Virus record (IMG/VR): IMGVR_UViG_3300024903_000001
Span: 1-49,977 of that record
Strand: one strand, 5' to 3'
Origin: a virus
DNA: 49,977 nt
The position numbers and the translations under genes were made by a program. Numbering within the stretch: position 1 is the stretch's first letter; each line of letters opens with the position of its first letter. Below are positions 14,309 through 22,678 of this stretch, one piece after another. A model generated the notes under the pieces. The model was not told the origin of the DNA and searched no databases. It saw only the letters and a list, made by a program, of their open reading frames with translations.

Positions 14309-14971
14309 TCAAGCCATCGGATCGTCGTTGGCGTCGAACAGCTCATCGGTCGAGCCGCCGCCTTCGATCGCCACCGTCTCGAACTCCTCATCCGCCGACG
14401 CGCGGACACCGCCACCGACGGGCTCGTCGTTGTCGAGGAGCTGGATGTTCCCCAGGCCGCACGAGATGCGCGGGCCGCCGCGGACGTGCTGCGTCGCGTA
14501 GACGTTGAGGGAGGCATAGGCCCACCGGCCGGAATAGACCTCGCTCGACTGCTCGCTCGGCACCTTGGTCTTGTCGGCGCGACGCACGTCCGGCGCACCG
14601 CGCTTGGCGTCGACGCTGAGCCGGATGAAATACTCGAAGGCGTCGGCGTCGAAGCCCATCTTCGGGTAGTCCTCGACCTTGAGGAAAGGCTTCTTCAGGC
14701 CCGAAATCTTCTTCTTGTAGTCCGGTCCCCACTTGGCGACCGCGCAGTCCTCGATCTTCTGCTGGAGGAACTTGAAATCGGTGCCCTTCGGGAAGACCAG
14801 CGTGAGCTGATACTTCTTGACGGGGTCGCCGTTCTTGTCGAGCTGCGGCGAGCCGTCGTCGTTGGTCTGCGCCGCCGGCGTGTAGACGTTCTGCGTGTAG
14901 GCCATCCTCGCCTTGGCCGACCTGATGGTGCCGGAAGTGGGAAGCAGGATGAACTGGTTTGCGTTGGACAT
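14309..14971 (-). CDS. ssDNA-binding protein, DUF2815 type
   Basis: A 220-residue protein of the DUF2815 phage family, a functional analogue of SSB/T7 gp2.5-like proteins with an OB-fold. Matching blocks are AKARMAYTQNVYTP near the start, KKYQLTLVFPKGTDFKFLQQ, and the SGRWAYASLNVYAT strand toward the C-terminus, followed by an acidic tail (DEEFETVAIE, DDPMA) of the kind used to contact replication partners. It would coat single-stranded DNA during replication and recombination. The ribosome binding site is GGAGAC, 9 nt upstream. An operator-like site lies at 14996-15010, upstream. Confidence 0.8.
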   Translation of the reverse strand: MSNANQFILLPTSGTIRSAKARMAYTQNVYTPAAQTNDDGSPQLDKNGDPVKKYQLTLVFPKGTDFKFLQQKIEDCAVAKWGPDYKKKISGLKKPFLKVEDYPKMGFDADAFEYFIRLSVDAKRGAPDVRRADKTKVPSEQSSEVYSGRWAYASLNVYATQHVRGGPRISCGLGNIQLLDNDEPVGGGVRASADEEFETVAIEGGGSTDELFDANDDPMA

Positions 14972-14995
14972 TTGGTTCTTGTCTCCTGTGGAGTT

Positions 14996-15010
14996 TGCTC
15001 AGAAAGCGAC
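14996..15010 (-). promoter_or_regulatory. Operator-like site before the SSB gene
   Basis: GTCGC-TTTCT-GAGCA on the minus strand, preceded by ATT. One half-site is good and the other degenerate. It sits in the 75-base gap between the coiled-coil gene at 15047 and the SSB start, consistent with an internal early promoter. Confidence 0.4.
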
Positions 15011-15046
15011 AATTTGGACGTGATTGCCCCGGCTTGGCGCAGCCGT

Positions 15047-15283
15047 CTATCTCTTGGTGGGCTTCCCGCCGATCGAGGCGAGTTGCGCTTTGAGCGCCTT
15101 GTTCTCGGTGCGGAGCTGATCGCACCTTCTGGAGAGCTCCCGATTGGATTGCTCCACCCGGTCGAGAGCTCCATCTTTCACCGCGAGCTGTCGGTGGACG
15201 TGCCGCAGCTCCTTCGCCAAAGAATCAGCGCGCGACAAACTTACTGACAGCGCGGCGTCCGTAGCGTCGAACGGGACCGACAT
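15047..15283 (-). CDS. Small coiled-coil protein
   Basis: A 78-residue protein. Residues 12-68 form a heptad-type coiled coil (LSRADSLAKELRHVHRQLAV, then LRTENKALKAQLASI) with a basic tail (GGKPTKR). No other domain. It lies between a small exported protein gene and the SSB gene. The start at 15283 follows the preceding stop by 5 bases and has only a weak ribosome binding site. Function unknown. Confidence 0.6.
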   Translation of the reverse strand: MSVPFDATDAALSVSLSRADSLAKELRHVHRQLAVKDGALDRVEQSNRELSRRCDQLRTENKALKAQLASIGGKPTKR

Positions 15284-15288
15284 GGCGA

Positions 15289-15489
15289 CTACTCGTAGAA
15301 CTTCAGGATGCCGCCTGCGGCATTGACGCAGATCGGGTCGCCGTCGAGCCTGGCGAAGGTGCCGTTCAGTTTCTTGCAGATGGCCGTGCCGAGCTTGGTT
15401 TCGGCCGTGTTGGCGCCGAACATGTTGCCTCCGGCGGTGGCGCCGCCACCAAGCAGGAGCCCGACGAGCGCGAGAACAGAGTAGTTCAT
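15289..15489 (-). CDS. Small exported protein
   Basis: A 66-residue protein with a hydrophobic N-terminus (YSVLALVGLLLGGGATAGG) that fits a signal peptide or anchor, then a small domain with two cysteines (AICKKLNGTF, DPICVNAAGG) that could form a disulfide outside the cytoplasm. The start overlaps the preceding stop (ATGA). Similar short C...C exported proteins occur in temperate phages of alphaproteobacteria as I recall. A role in surface change or superinfection exclusion is only a possibility. Confidence 0.6.
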   Translation of the reverse strand: MNYSVLALVGLLLGGGATAGGNMFGANTAETKLGTAICKKLNGTFARLDGDPICVNAAGGILKFYE

Positions 15490-15875
15490 GCCGTCACCTC
15501 TGCCTTCGCGTAGAGAACAGCTTGGAAAACAGCTACGCGATCGGCCTTGGCCAAAAGATTGAGCCGCTTGCAGACGCTCGTCGCCGCGCGATGCTTCTTC
15601 GCGAAAACCTTGTTGGACGTCACGATGAAGTTGACGTCATCGCGCCGCCACGACATGAAATCGGTTGCGGCGACCTGTTGATAGTGCTCCTCGCCTTCCC
15701 ATTTGAACTCGGCCGCGTCCAATTTATTGACGACACTTGCGACCATTTCCGGCGCCGACGGCACCAAAACGAGGAAATCTTGATCGGTATCGGTAGGCGC
15801 CGGCTCGCAGGTAACGCGAGAACCGCACGGTTCCACTTCGCACCCGAGCATTTTGAGCGTAGTCAATATCTGCAT
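15486..15875 (-). CDS. Conserved phage protein, possible nucleotidyltransferase fold
   Basis: A 129-residue protein of a type often seen in phage replication regions. Recognisable parts are TDTDQDFLVLV near residue 30, SWRRDDVNFIVTSNKVFAKK near 75-95 and RLNLLAKADRVAVFQAVLY at the end. The D-x-D-x-D arrangement early in the sequence suggests a minimal nucleotidyltransferase-like fold, but the catalytic set is not certain. Start chosen at ATG 15875, which overlaps the nuclease stop (TGATG) and has GGAGGT 7 nt upstream; a GTG three bases earlier is also open. Confidence 0.65.
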   Translation of the reverse strand: MQILTTLKMLGCEVEPCGSRVTCEPAPTDTDQDFLVLVPSAPEMVASVVNKLDAAEFKWEGEEHYQQVAATDFMSWRRDDVNFIVTSNKVFAKKHRAATSVCKRLNLLAKADRVAVFQAVLYAKAEVTA

Positions 15876-17200
15876 CACTTCACCTCCTCGAATTCATCCC
15901 CGCCGACAATGGCTGCGGGACGTGGGTCGCTCTCTGCGGCGAGCACCGTGCCGGACGACTCCTTCACGACGACCTTGACGCCGTCGATCTCCAGTGCGGC
16001 GAGCGCTGCGGCGCGCTCGGCCTTGTTCTTGCCCGGCAGCAGTGATTCCACCTTCGCGGGGCTCAGCAACTCCGGTTCCGACCAGATCGGCGGATCCTTA
16101 CCGAGCACGCTCTCGAGCGCGTCCGCGGCCATCGTCGTGTCATTCCACTTGCGCGTGGCGCGCTTGGCGACGAGCTTCAGCCCCTTCGGGATGCGGCCGC
16201 CCATGGCCTCGTCATGGGCGAAAGCGCGAAACGCCTTGCACCACTGCTCGACCTGCTCGATGAGCCCCCACTTGGCGCCGATCTGCTCGGGCGTCAGGTG
16301 GATGACCGGCGCCGGCGTCGCTTCGCCGAATGCATCGAAGTCGGCATCGACGACGTCCATGATAAAGTCTTCGCGGACTCGACAGGATGTCTGTCGTTTG
16401 CAGAATTGACAGTGCTCGCCGGCGAGGAGAAATTCGTCCTCCCATTGGCGCACGGCGGCTGGCTGTTTCTCGACCGGCACCTCTTTGAAGATGTGATCAA
16501 AGAGCGCCGCCGCATCCTCCGTGCGCTTGGCGCCGAGCTTGATGTCCGTCTCGAACTCGAAGAGGTCGAGCGGATCGGCCTCCCATGTCTTGATGGCGTC
16601 GCCGCCGGTGCGCGAGCGTGGCTGCACGACCGTCAGCCGGACCTTGTCGAGCTTGCGGTTGTGGTAGCGCTTCACGGCGCCGAGCGCATACAGCATGAGC
16701 TGCGTGTTCTCGCGCGGGTCGACGGCGCCATAGCCATATTTGAGGTCGACGACGTCGAGCGTGGCCGTCTTCTCGCAATAGGCCAGGAAGTCGCCGGTGC
16801 CACCATCGAGCCCGTCGCATTCGAGGTGCGTCAGGCTCAGCCACTGCTCGGCCTGCCACTCGGCGCCGTCCATCAGCTCGCGGCAGAAGTCGAGATATTG
16901 CTGCACGCCATCGACCATCTCGTCATCAATATAGATCGAGCGCTCGCCGAGTTGCTTGGGGCTGATCGGCTTGGACTGATCGAGGTTGGCGTAGAAGCCG
17001 GCATAGCTGTCGGCGTCGAGGCCCGTCTCGATGCACTTCTGCGCGAGCTCATGCGCGCCACTCCCTTCGTCGGCGAAGGGGGATGACGAGTCGGGGATGC
17101 CTGCTTGCATCCGGATGCTGCCAGGGCAGGCGAGCCAGCGCTTGCTGGCACTCGGGGACAGGCGGGCGTGGCCGCGTGCGGCGTGGGGCTGCGCGCTCAT
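15875..17200 (-). CDS. PD-(D/E)XK nuclease, DUF2800 (RecB/Cas4-like)
   Basis: A 441-residue protein of the DUF2800 family. The N-terminus has the family lead [17 protein letters not shown]. The nuclease core follows near residues 130-160 ([10 protein letters not shown], then [11 protein letters not shown], holding the Asp and Glu/Asp-x-Lys residues). Cysteines at the start (ACPGS) and the cluster [10 protein letters not shown] near residue 275 could bind an Fe-S cluster as in Cas4/AddB. The likely role is 5'-3' or end-processing exonuclease in phage recombination, working with the DUF2815 protein. Start at 17200 overlaps the previous gene by ATGA; the upstream in-frame extension to 17317 lies within that gene and is not used. 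Confidence 0.85.
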   Translation of the reverse strand: MSAQPHAARGHARLSPSASKRWLACPGSIRMQAGIPDSSSPFADEGSGAHELAQKCIETGLDADSYAGFYANLDQSKPISPKQLGERSIYIDDEMVDGVQQYLDFCRELMDGAEWQAEQWLSLTHLECDGLDGGTGDFLAYCEKTATLDVVDLKYGYGAVDPRENTQLMLYALGAVKRYHNRKLDKVRLTVVQPRSRTGGDAIKTWEADPLDLFEFETDIKLGAKRTEDAAALFDHIFKEVPVEKQPAAVRQWEDEFLLAGEHCQFCKRQTSCRVREDFIMDVVDADFDAFGEATPAPVIHLTPEQIGAKWGLIEQVEQWCKAFRAFAHDEAMGGRIPKGLKLVAKRATRKWNDTTMAADALESVLGKDPPIWSEPELLSPAKVESLLPGKNKAERAAALAALEIDGVKVVVKESSGTVLAAESDPRPAAIVGGDEFEEVK

Positions 17201-17577
17201 GCCCGGCCCTCCGCTTTGGCTATGGCGGCGTGGATTGCGGTGACATCCGCGCGATAGCGAAGAGACGGGTCCATTAGAGCGATGAGCAGCTTGCCCGCTC
17301 GCATGCCTTCGTCCCATTTCGCGTGGATCTCGGAGACGATGGTCTCAAGACCTTTGAGCGCAGCCAGCAAATCAGGCGCGGCGGCGATCAGGCGGGCGTT
17401 GGCGATCGTTTCGTCTGTCGGCGCTTGGCCATTCGGCGAGCAGTCCGCGATGACGCCATGGCCCGGCCCCTCTGGACCCCACACGCAGTCGGCATAGCCG
17501 CGACCATAGCTCATCGTGCCCGTAGACCCCCCGTCATCAAACTGATTCCAGGGGCCGGACGTGTGCTGCACACCCAT
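17197..17577 (-). CDS. Phage Ea22-like / HTxGPW-motif protein
   Basis: A 126-residue protein that starts with the [13 protein letters not shown] block and contains [19 protein letters not shown], a very common pair in phage accessory proteins (Ead/Ea22-like). The first half carries a small beta domain with GxG repeats, the second half is helical. Function is not established for the group. It overlaps both neighbours by short stop/start overlaps, so it belongs to the leftward early operon. Confidence 0.75.
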   Translation of the reverse strand: MGVQHTSGPWNQFDDGGSTGTMSYGRGYADCVWGPEGPGHGVIADCSPNGQAPTDETIANARLIAAAPDLLAALKGLETIVSEIHAKWDEGMRAGKLLIALMDPSLRYRADVTAIHAAIAKAEGRA

Positions 17578-18326
17578 CAGAACACCGCCTTCTGCGTCGC
17601 GACCACGAACGCTTCGATCTGATCCGGCTGCAGCGCCTTCACCTGCTGCACGCCGAACGGGACGAGCGTCGCGGCGAGCTTGCGGTTGCCGGTGTCGACG
17701 TCCGGCGCACGGTCGAGCAGCGCACGGCCGGCGTTGCGGGCGTCCTGGGTGGTCCAGCCGACGGTCGGGTCTTCGGGCTCGATGACGACAGACGTATCGA
17801 GCGCAGTTCGCGCGGCTTCCTCGGCCGCCTTCTGCGCTAGGACCTGCTGCTGCTCAGCCCGCTCGGCCTCCGCAGCCGCCGCACGCAAACGCTCTGCTTC
17901 GACATCGGGGTGCTCGGCGGCGATGGCGTCTTCGATGTCGAGCTGCTCGGGCTCGGCGGCAGGCGACGGCTCCTCATCGATCACCGGAGCCTCCTTCCGC
18001 GGGCGACCGCGCTTCTTCGGAGACTCGGTCGCCGCGGCGGGGAATTCGACGCCATCGGCATCTTCCGCAGTGGTCTCGGCCTTCAGCGCACCATGCAGCG
18101 CGTCGACGATCTCGCCGGCGGTGACGTCCTCTTTGACGACGGTTCGGGCCGACGGCTCCTCGACCCGGCGCCAGATCGAATTCATCGCGCGATCGATACC
18201 GAAAGCATATTCGGGCGCGGTCATGCGATCTGCATCTTCCTTCCTTCGGGCCTCGGCCAGGGCGGTGCAGAACGCCGCGGCTGCGGTGAACTCTTCGGCC
18301 GAATGCAGGGTCATCTTGATATTCAT
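17577..18326 (-). CDS. Hypothetical protein with AT-hook-like motif
   Basis: A 249-residue protein starting MNIKMTLHSAEEFTAAAAFC, with a strong site (GGAGAG, 6 nt before the ATG). Its middle holds KKRGRPRKE (near residue 105), an AT-hook-like minor-groove-binding motif, followed by a long acidic, Ala/Glu-rich helix. The C-terminal 60 residues form a compact domain (TTQDARNAGRALLD, then KALQPDQIEAFVVATQ). It lies between the SNF2 helicase and the Ea22-like gene. DNA binding is plausible; exact role unknown. Confidence 0.65.
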   Translation of the reverse strand: MNIKMTLHSAEEFTAAAAFCTALAEARRKEDADRMTAPEYAFGIDRAMNSIWRRVEEPSARTVVKEDVTAGEIVDALHGALKAETTAEDADGVEFPAAATESPKKRGRPRKEAPVIDEEPSPAAEPEQLDIEDAIAAEHPDVEAERLRAAAAEAERAEQQQVLAQKAAEEAARTALDTSVVIEPEDPTVGWTTQDARNAGRALLDRAPDVDTGNRKLAATLVPFGVQQVKALQPDQIEAFVVATQKAVF

Positions 18327-18342
18327 TGTATTCTCTCCTCTT

Positions 18343-18357
18343 TGCGAAAAAGGCGAC
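18343..18357 (-). promoter_or_regulatory. Operator-like site between helicase and AT-hook genes
   Basis: GTCGC-CTTTT-TCGCA on the minus strand, 17 bases before the start of the AT-hook gene and just past the helicase stop. The first half-site and spacer match the consensus exactly. Confidence 0.5.
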
Positions 18358-18364
18358 ACGGAAG

Positions 18365-19660
18365 TCAAACGAAAAGCGCGCGGATGTCCTCGAGTTTTCG
18401 AGCGCAGGCGCGTTGGATCTGCTCATCGATCGAGCCGGCGATGGTGGCGAAGCGGACAGTGCAGGCGTTCTTCTGAGATATTCTGTGAATCCGCATAGCG
18501 GCCTGTTCGTTCGAACTCGGAACCCAATCCGACTCGACGAAGACCAGGTCGCTCGCGGCGGTCAGCGTTATGCCGGTCCCTGCGGCTTGAATTTGTCCCA
18601 CGAAGACGCGGACCAGTGGATCATTCTGGAACATGTCCACGGCAGCCTGTCGATCGGTGGTCGAGCCACTCACGATGACGACGCCTGTGATTTTGGCGAG
18701 CCCCTGGTAGAGGTTCTCGATCACCTCACGATGCTGCGCGAACAGCACAATCTTGCCCATGCCGCCGTCAAGCTGGTCCTTCACCCACTCGATGACAGGC
18801 GCGACCTTCGCCACGCCGGTCAGCCTTCTCAGCGTCGCGACGTGTGGTGCGATCGCCTTGAGAGCGGCGACGCCGCCGTCTTCGAGTGCCTTCTGGACTT
18901 CGCGCATCTGCGCAGCGACCTCATCCGCCATGTCAGGCGGGATCGTGATTTTGCCGGCGAGCGGGAGGACGTCGAAACGGATTGGTGGTAGCTCTGAAAG
19001 CACATCGCTCTTCTTCCTCCTGAGCACGAACGGCTTCATGCGCTCGCGCAGCTCGGGCAGGTTCTTGCCGCCGACGATCGTGTCGTGGCCGAGGTAGTTG
19101 CGCTCCATCTTGCAGTAGCGCATCGCGAACGGCCAATAGGCCACCGGCTTGCCGGTCTTGAGACCGATGAGGGCGTCCGGCATCACGGCGCGCAGCATCG
19201 GCCAGAGCTCGGACGGATTATTGGGCATCGGAGTCCCTGTCAGCAGGAAGACGTGCTTGGCCTTCTCGATCAGGCCGCCGACGCCGTCACACTTCTTGCC
19301 GAACACGGCCTGCGTGCGCTTCGTGTCGCGGGTCTTCAGCATGTGCGCTTCATCGCAGATGACGAGGTCGTAGCCTATCCCCATCAGGAACTCGAAGTTG
19401 CGGCCGCGCGCCATGTCGTAGCTCTCGACGCGCCAGAGGTGCTCGTCGTGACCTTTCCAGTCGAAGCGCTTGATCTCGCGGCGCCAGTTCTCGACCACGG
19501 AAGCCGGGCACAGCACCAACCGTTTCTTGGCTCCGACGGCAGCCGCTGCGGCGATCGCCTGCGCCGTTTTCCCGAGGCCGGGCTCGTCTGCCAGCAGCCC
19601 GCGGCCGGCCTTGGCCAGCCACTGCGCCCCGGAAACCTGGTACGGGAAGAGAGTTGTCAC
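18365..19660 (-). CDS. SNF2-family DEAD/DEAH helicase
   Basis: A 431-residue superfamily 2 ATPase of the SNF2 type. Motifs in order are Q-like LFPYQVSGAQWL (4-15), Walker A DEPGLGKTAQA (25-35), DEAH box ICDEAHML (near 103), motif III LTGTPMPNN (near 141), motif V AAGTGITLTAA (near 360) and motif VI NEQAAMRIHRISQ (near 388). Phages with primase-polymerase systems often carry this single-subunit helicase; it may remodel replication forks or anneal DNA. The start is a GTG that overlaps the previous stop (GTGA). Confidence 0.9.
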   Translation of the reverse strand: MTTLFPYQVSGAQWLAKAGRGLLADEPGLGKTAQAIAAAAAVGAKKRLVLCPASVVENWRREIKRFDWKGHDEHLWRVESYDMARGRNFEFLMGIGYDLVICDEAHMLKTRDTKRTQAVFGKKCDGVGGLIEKAKHVFLLTGTPMPNNPSELWPMLRAVMPDALIGLKTGKPVAYWPFAMRYCKMERNYLGHDTIVGGKNLPELRERMKPFVLRRKKSDVLSELPPIRFDVLPLAGKITIPPDMADEVAAQMREVQKALEDGGVAALKAIAPHVATLRRLTGVAKVAPVIEWVKDQLDGGMGKIVLFAQHREVIENLYQGLAKITGVVIVSGSTTDRQAAVDMFQNDPLVRVFVGQIQAAGTGITLTAASDLVFVESDWVPSSNEQAAMRIHRISQKNACTVRFATIAGSIDEQIQRACARKLEDIRALFV

Positions 19661-19863
19661 AGGTCGTCTCCGCCGATCTCACCATACTCGCCGGTGAACC
19701 AAACGGCGTGGGCATCCGCGTAAGTGTGGATGCGGGAGATCGTCCAGCTGGTATCCGGATCTTCGATCCGAAACGGCTTGTCCGCTGGGAACTGCTGGAG
19801 AAATGCGATGACCTCGCCGACCGTGGGGCGGTCCAGTCGCCTTCTTTCCTGCTCCATTTGCAC
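19657..19863 (-). CDS. Small hypothetical protein heading the helicase transcript
   Basis: A 68-residue protein (MQMEQERRRLDRPTVGEVIA, then FLQQFPADKPFRIEDPDTSW). The TVGEVIAFLQQFPxDxPF block resembles short phage proteins found next to replication genes. It is the first gene after the promoter at 19898-19930 and overlaps the helicase start. An AAGGAGAC site precedes the GTG/ATG region. Function unknown. Confidence 0.7.
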   Translation of the reverse strand: MQMEQERRRLDRPTVGEVIAFLQQFPADKPFRIEDPDTSWTISRIHTYADAHAVWFTGEYGEIGGDDL

Positions 19864-19897
19864 TGTCTCCTTATTCTCTATTCGTCAATCTACAATT

Positions 19898-19930
19898 AGC
19901 TACATAGGCGACAAAGGAGACGCGTGTCAA
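19898..19930 (-). promoter_or_regulatory. Early leftward promoter with operator in the spacer
   Basis: On the minus strand TTGACA (19930-19925) is followed by a 17-base spacer and CTATGT (19907-19902). The spacer contains GTCTC-CTTTG and overlaps GTCGC-CTATG, two operator half-sites. A repressor here would cover the promoter directly. Its flank CGCTTGACACGCG matches the promoters near 24006 and 29612. Confidence 0.65.
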
Positions 19931-19945
19931 GCGCCTGGTTCGGGG

Positions 19946-20500
19946 TTATTCGGCCTGCGCCCGTATGGCTGCGGCACGAACGCGAAGGTCTGCAACCGTG
20001 CCGGTGAGATCGTGCTTATCGCGGAAATACTCGCTGGCATATGCGCCCCAGCTTTCGATCTCGTCGATCGCCTCTGTCGTGATCGCGCGCAGATTATCGA
20101 TGTCCTGCTGATATCGGATCTGCTCGCACGGCGTACCCATCTGCTGGTCGAGAAGACGAACTAACTGTCCGGCCCGCTCCCTCTCCGCAGCGAGCGCGGC
20201 TTCTGCGGCTAGGGCGCGGGCTTCGAGGTCTTCAACGCGGTCGCTTTCGAGATAGTATCGGCGCTCGAATTCCTCAGTGTTGGCGTTTGCTTTCGCAAGG
20301 CACTTCCCTAGCCGCTCCTTCTCCCCCAGGATCGGGGCGAAGAGGGTCTCCGCCTTCTGTGCGAGCGCATAGGCACAGGCCCGCAGGGCTGCACCGTCCC
20401 GCGACGGAAGGTCGCGCCACGCGAATAGCTCGCGCTCGAACTCGTCAGCGATCCTGTACACGCCCGGCATCTCGGCAGTGGCTGCGTCAGCGCTCATCAT
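19946..20500 (-). CDS. Helical/coiled-coil hypothetical protein
   Basis: A 184-residue protein, mostly alpha-helical with a coiled coil over about residues 60-115 (KERLGKCLAKANANTEEFER, then LEARALAAEAALAAERERAG). The end (DLTGTVADLRVRAAAIRAQ) is also helical. No enzymatic motif. It overlaps the gene at 20497 by ATGA and is the last gene before the promoter region at 19898. Unknown accessory early protein. Confidence 0.6.
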   Translation of the reverse strand: MMSADAATAEMPGVYRIADEFERELFAWRDLPSRDGAALRACAYALAQKAETLFAPILGEKERLGKCLAKANANTEEFERRYYLESDRVEDLEARALAAEAALAAERERAGQLVRLLDQQMGTPCEQIRYQQDIDNLRAITTEAIDEIESWGAYASEYFRDKHDLTGTVADLRVRAAAIRAQAE

Positions 20501-20784
20501 AGATCCTCCGAATAGAGTTGATGCCCAAGCTGGGCGCCGGGGCGCGTCTGGCCAGACGCTTTCGCGATATCCAGAGCGTCGGCGCGCTCGACGAAGCGAT
20601 TGGCGCTCGTCATGAAGCCTTGGCCGCGCGAATTGCCTTCTGCGCTCTCGCCCATAAATGCAGCCAGCGCGAAGATATGGTGATGCCGGCGCGGTGCGGG
20701 CAAAGCCCAGAGACGGCCTTGTGCGTCCACAATCGCGACGCCAGTAATGCGCTCTGCCGCCTTCTCGTCCAGCTTATCGCTCAT
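20497..20784 (-). CDS. Conserved phage protein with HHH motif
   Basis: A 95-residue protein of a family common in phages of alphaproteobacteria. It has a beta strand with a GVAIVDAQGRLWALPAPRRH block, then a histidine run (HHHIF), QGFMTSANRFVERADALDIA and the closing LYSEDL. The QGFxTSxxRFxxRxEALxxA and LYSEDL blocks are the family markers as I recall them. Function not known. Overlaps both neighbours by a few bases. Confidence 0.7.
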   Translation of the reverse strand: MSDKLDEKAAERITGVAIVDAQGRLWALPAPRRHHHIFALAAFMGESAEGNSRGQGFMTSANRFVERADALDIAKASGQTRPGAQLGHQLYSEDL

Positions 20785-21043
20785 CGCGGGGCTCCAAGGC
20801 AGCGCGACCTGCGGGGGTGATGCCGTAGAACGTGCCGCCTATGACGCGGCCTTCATCGTCCTGACCGCCCCTGGCGATGTCCAACAGCCCCTGCAACCGC
20901 AGGCCCTTGATGGTCGCGCGGTGTTCTTTCGATACAGGGCCGCCGACCGCATAATGCGCGGGCACGTAGTCATAATCACCGACTGCGAGCACGCCCTGAA
21001 AGGATTGCAGCATTTCGTGTTCGGCCTTCGTCAGCTCACCCAT
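20774..21043 (-). CDS. Small hypothetical protein, possible winged helix
   Basis: An 89-residue protein starting MGELTKAEHEMLQSFQGVLA; a longer frame starting at 21097 lies inside the upstream gene. It contains VSKEHRATIKGLRLQGLLDI and a closing TFYGITPAGRAALEP, the pattern of a winged helix-turn-helix C-terminus (T-x-x-G-R-xAL). It overlaps the Tad2-like gene by 8 bases. A DNA-binding role is possible but not shown. Confidence 0.6.
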   Translation of the reverse strand: MGELTKAEHEMLQSFQGVLAVGDYDYVPAHYAVGGPVSKEHRATIKGLRLQGLLDIARGGQDDEGRVIGGTFYGITPAGRAALEPRDER

Positions 21044-21560
21044 GGGTGTCTTCCTCCTTCGGCATGGCGGGGCGGGAGGGGGATTTTGAGTGCGCATCCG
21101 CGAGACCTGCGGGGCTGTTCTCCAGAATCTCCCAATCGCTCGCCACCATGTCGCAGCCAGATGGCGTGTAAGGACCGACCGTTCCGTCCCTCATCACCAT
21201 GACAATGACACCGTTGGAGAAACCTTCGACAACGCGCATCTCGATATGAGATGGCCTGTTCCAGTCCCTTCGGCTTGCCCGGCCACCACAGAGAACGGCC
21301 TGCATGGCTGCATCGAAGCAACCGTCCCAAGGGTTGACGACTACGCGCGGTGCATGAGCTTCCAGAGCGCCAACGACGCGCTCTAGCATCAGAAGCGGAA
21401 CCGTGAGGGTGGCCTGCTCTTCGCCGTCGCCCTCGGTCTCGCAATCGCTGATGCCTAGCTTGCGGCGGTTATCGCAGCGGACGCGTAATCCGATGACATC
21501 GGCACGCATCTCGTTAGGCTCTGGCCGGAGCCGCGCGGATGCCACATCAGATCCTCTCAC
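21036..21560 (-). CDS. Tad2-like (DUF2829) anti-Thoeris candidate
   Basis: A 174-residue protein. Residues 85-150 match the DUF2829/Tad2 domain: CFDAAMQAVLCGGRASRRDW, a beta region (HIEMRVVEG, VIVMVMRDGTVG), then PYTPSGCDMVASDWEIL. Tad2 proteins of phages bind the cyclic ADP-ribose signal made by Thoeris TIR proteins. The extra N-terminal 80 residues (with CDNRRKLGISDCETEGDG) are not part of the usual short Tad2 and may be a separate small domain or a read-through of an older gene. It overlaps neighbours by ATGA. Domain call by recalled pattern. Confidence 0.68.
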   Translation of the reverse strand: MRGSDVASARLRPEPNEMRADVIGLRVRCDNRRKLGISDCETEGDGEEQATLTVPLLMLERVVGALEAHAPRVVVNPWDGCFDAAMQAVLCGGRASRRDWNRPSHIEMRVVEGFSNGVIVMVMRDGTVGPYTPSGCDMVASDWEILENSPAGLADAHSKSPSRPAMPKEEDTHG

Positions 21561-22678
21561 GACTTCCTCCCCTCGGTCGCGGGCGCTAGGGCGGCGGACA
21601 AGATCGCCTTGACTACATCGCCCGCAGTTGGCTGCGGCTTCTCGCCATCAAACGCCGGGTAGAGTTTGACCCACGCTGCGCAACCAGCGTCGATCATTGC
21701 GTCGGATATCTCCACCGTGGCGGGCGCGGGATGCGCGGCTAGAGCGTCAGCGGCCTCGTCTGCGATGCGCTGCCCCCACACGTTGCGAGCCTCGGGGCAA
21801 TCCCGGATGATCTCGGCAAGGAAGTTCGCGCGCGCCTCGGTTTCCTTGGCGATGCGCTTCCAATCCTGTCCCTCCCCCGCAGGGCCGGCAGAGGGCGAGA
21901 GGGCGGCGGCAATGGTCGACAGATGCTTGTGAGCATCATGCGCCGCAAAATTGGATCGCCCGTCGCTATGTTCAGCCGAAGTCTTCATCGCGCGCTTGGC
22001 GGCAGCTAGATTTTGCTCCACCCAACGCAACGCCTCCCGCACATCCCCGCCCGCAGGCTCAGAGGCGGGCTTGGCGAGTAGCTGTTCGGCCCGCCACATC
22101 AACGAACGGTGGGCGCTCGGGATATCGCCGTCTCCGATATCATGGCCGTAGCGGTTCATTGCCGCGACCATCTCCGTGAGGACAGGGCGCCAATCGCCCC
22201 CATCCTCAGACCCGCTCGTCGGAGCCGGGGTGGCGTCGCTGGCGAGGGCGGCGAGCGCTTTTCGGATCGCCCGTTTGGCGTGGTAAATGCCGATGTCGGC
22301 AGTCTCGAAGCCAGGGACTTCGCTGGCGTCGATGTTGAGGCCGTCGAAGATGTCGGCGCCCAACGTGCGGCAAACAGCCCTGCTGTCTTCCAGCGTCTGT
22401 CCAACGAGCATCCCGCGCCAGCAATAGCCGATTTCAAATGCGAGATGGAGGGCCGCTTCCCGCACCCCGCTCGGTGACGCAGGCGAGGCGGCAGGGGATG
22501 GGGAGGCGGTGAGGCGGCCTATCAGCGCGACAACATCTCGACTGAACTCAGGGCCGGATGCTACGTCGAGGTAGATGTCGCCCCTTGCGTGCGCTTGGAG
22601 GACGCCTGTCACAGCCTCGATTTCAGCAGGCGTCGGTCGGGCCAACGGCCCCTGCGCGGAGGTTGAGGGGGTGGTCAT
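21557..22678 (-). CDS. Large accessory hypothetical protein, mosaic of phage early modules
   Basis: A 373-residue protein starting MTTPSTSAQGPLARPTPAEI, overlapping RuvC by ATGA. It seems a mosaic of short helical modules often found in phage early proteins: REAALHLAFEIGYCWRGMLV, MVAAMNRYGHDIGDGDIPSA, REALRWVEQNLAAAKRA and a closing AMIDAGCAAWVKLYPAFDGE. Linkers are rich in Ala, Pro and Ser. The last module (ISDAMIDAGCAAW) resembles segments in many phage hypothetical proteins. No enzyme motif. Function unknown. Confidence 0.6.
   Translation of the reverse strand: MTTPSTSAQGPLARPTPAEIEAVTGVLQAHARGDIYLDVASGPEFSRDVVALIGRLTASPSPAASPASPSGVREAALHLAFEIGYCWRGMLVGQTLEDSRAVCRTLGADIFDGLNIDASEVPGFETADIGIYHAKRAIRKALAALASDATPAPTSGSEDGGDWRPVLTEMVAAMNRYGHDIGDGDIPSAHRSLMWRAEQLLAKPASEPAGGDVREALRWVEQNLAAAKRAMKTSAEHSDGRSNFAAHDAHKHLSTIAAALSPSAGPAGEGQDWKRIAKETEARANFLAEIIRDCPEARNVWGQRIADEAADALAAHPAPATVEISDAMIDAGCAAWVKLYPAFDGEKPQPTAGDVVKAILSAALAPATEGRKS

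Noticed and set aside
19863-19872. GTCTCC/GGAGAC matches at Shine-Dalgarno positions as extra operators
   Set aside because: AAGGAGAC directly before starts (for example near 19868, 24347 and 39270) is explained by ribosome binding; these were not counted as operator copies.
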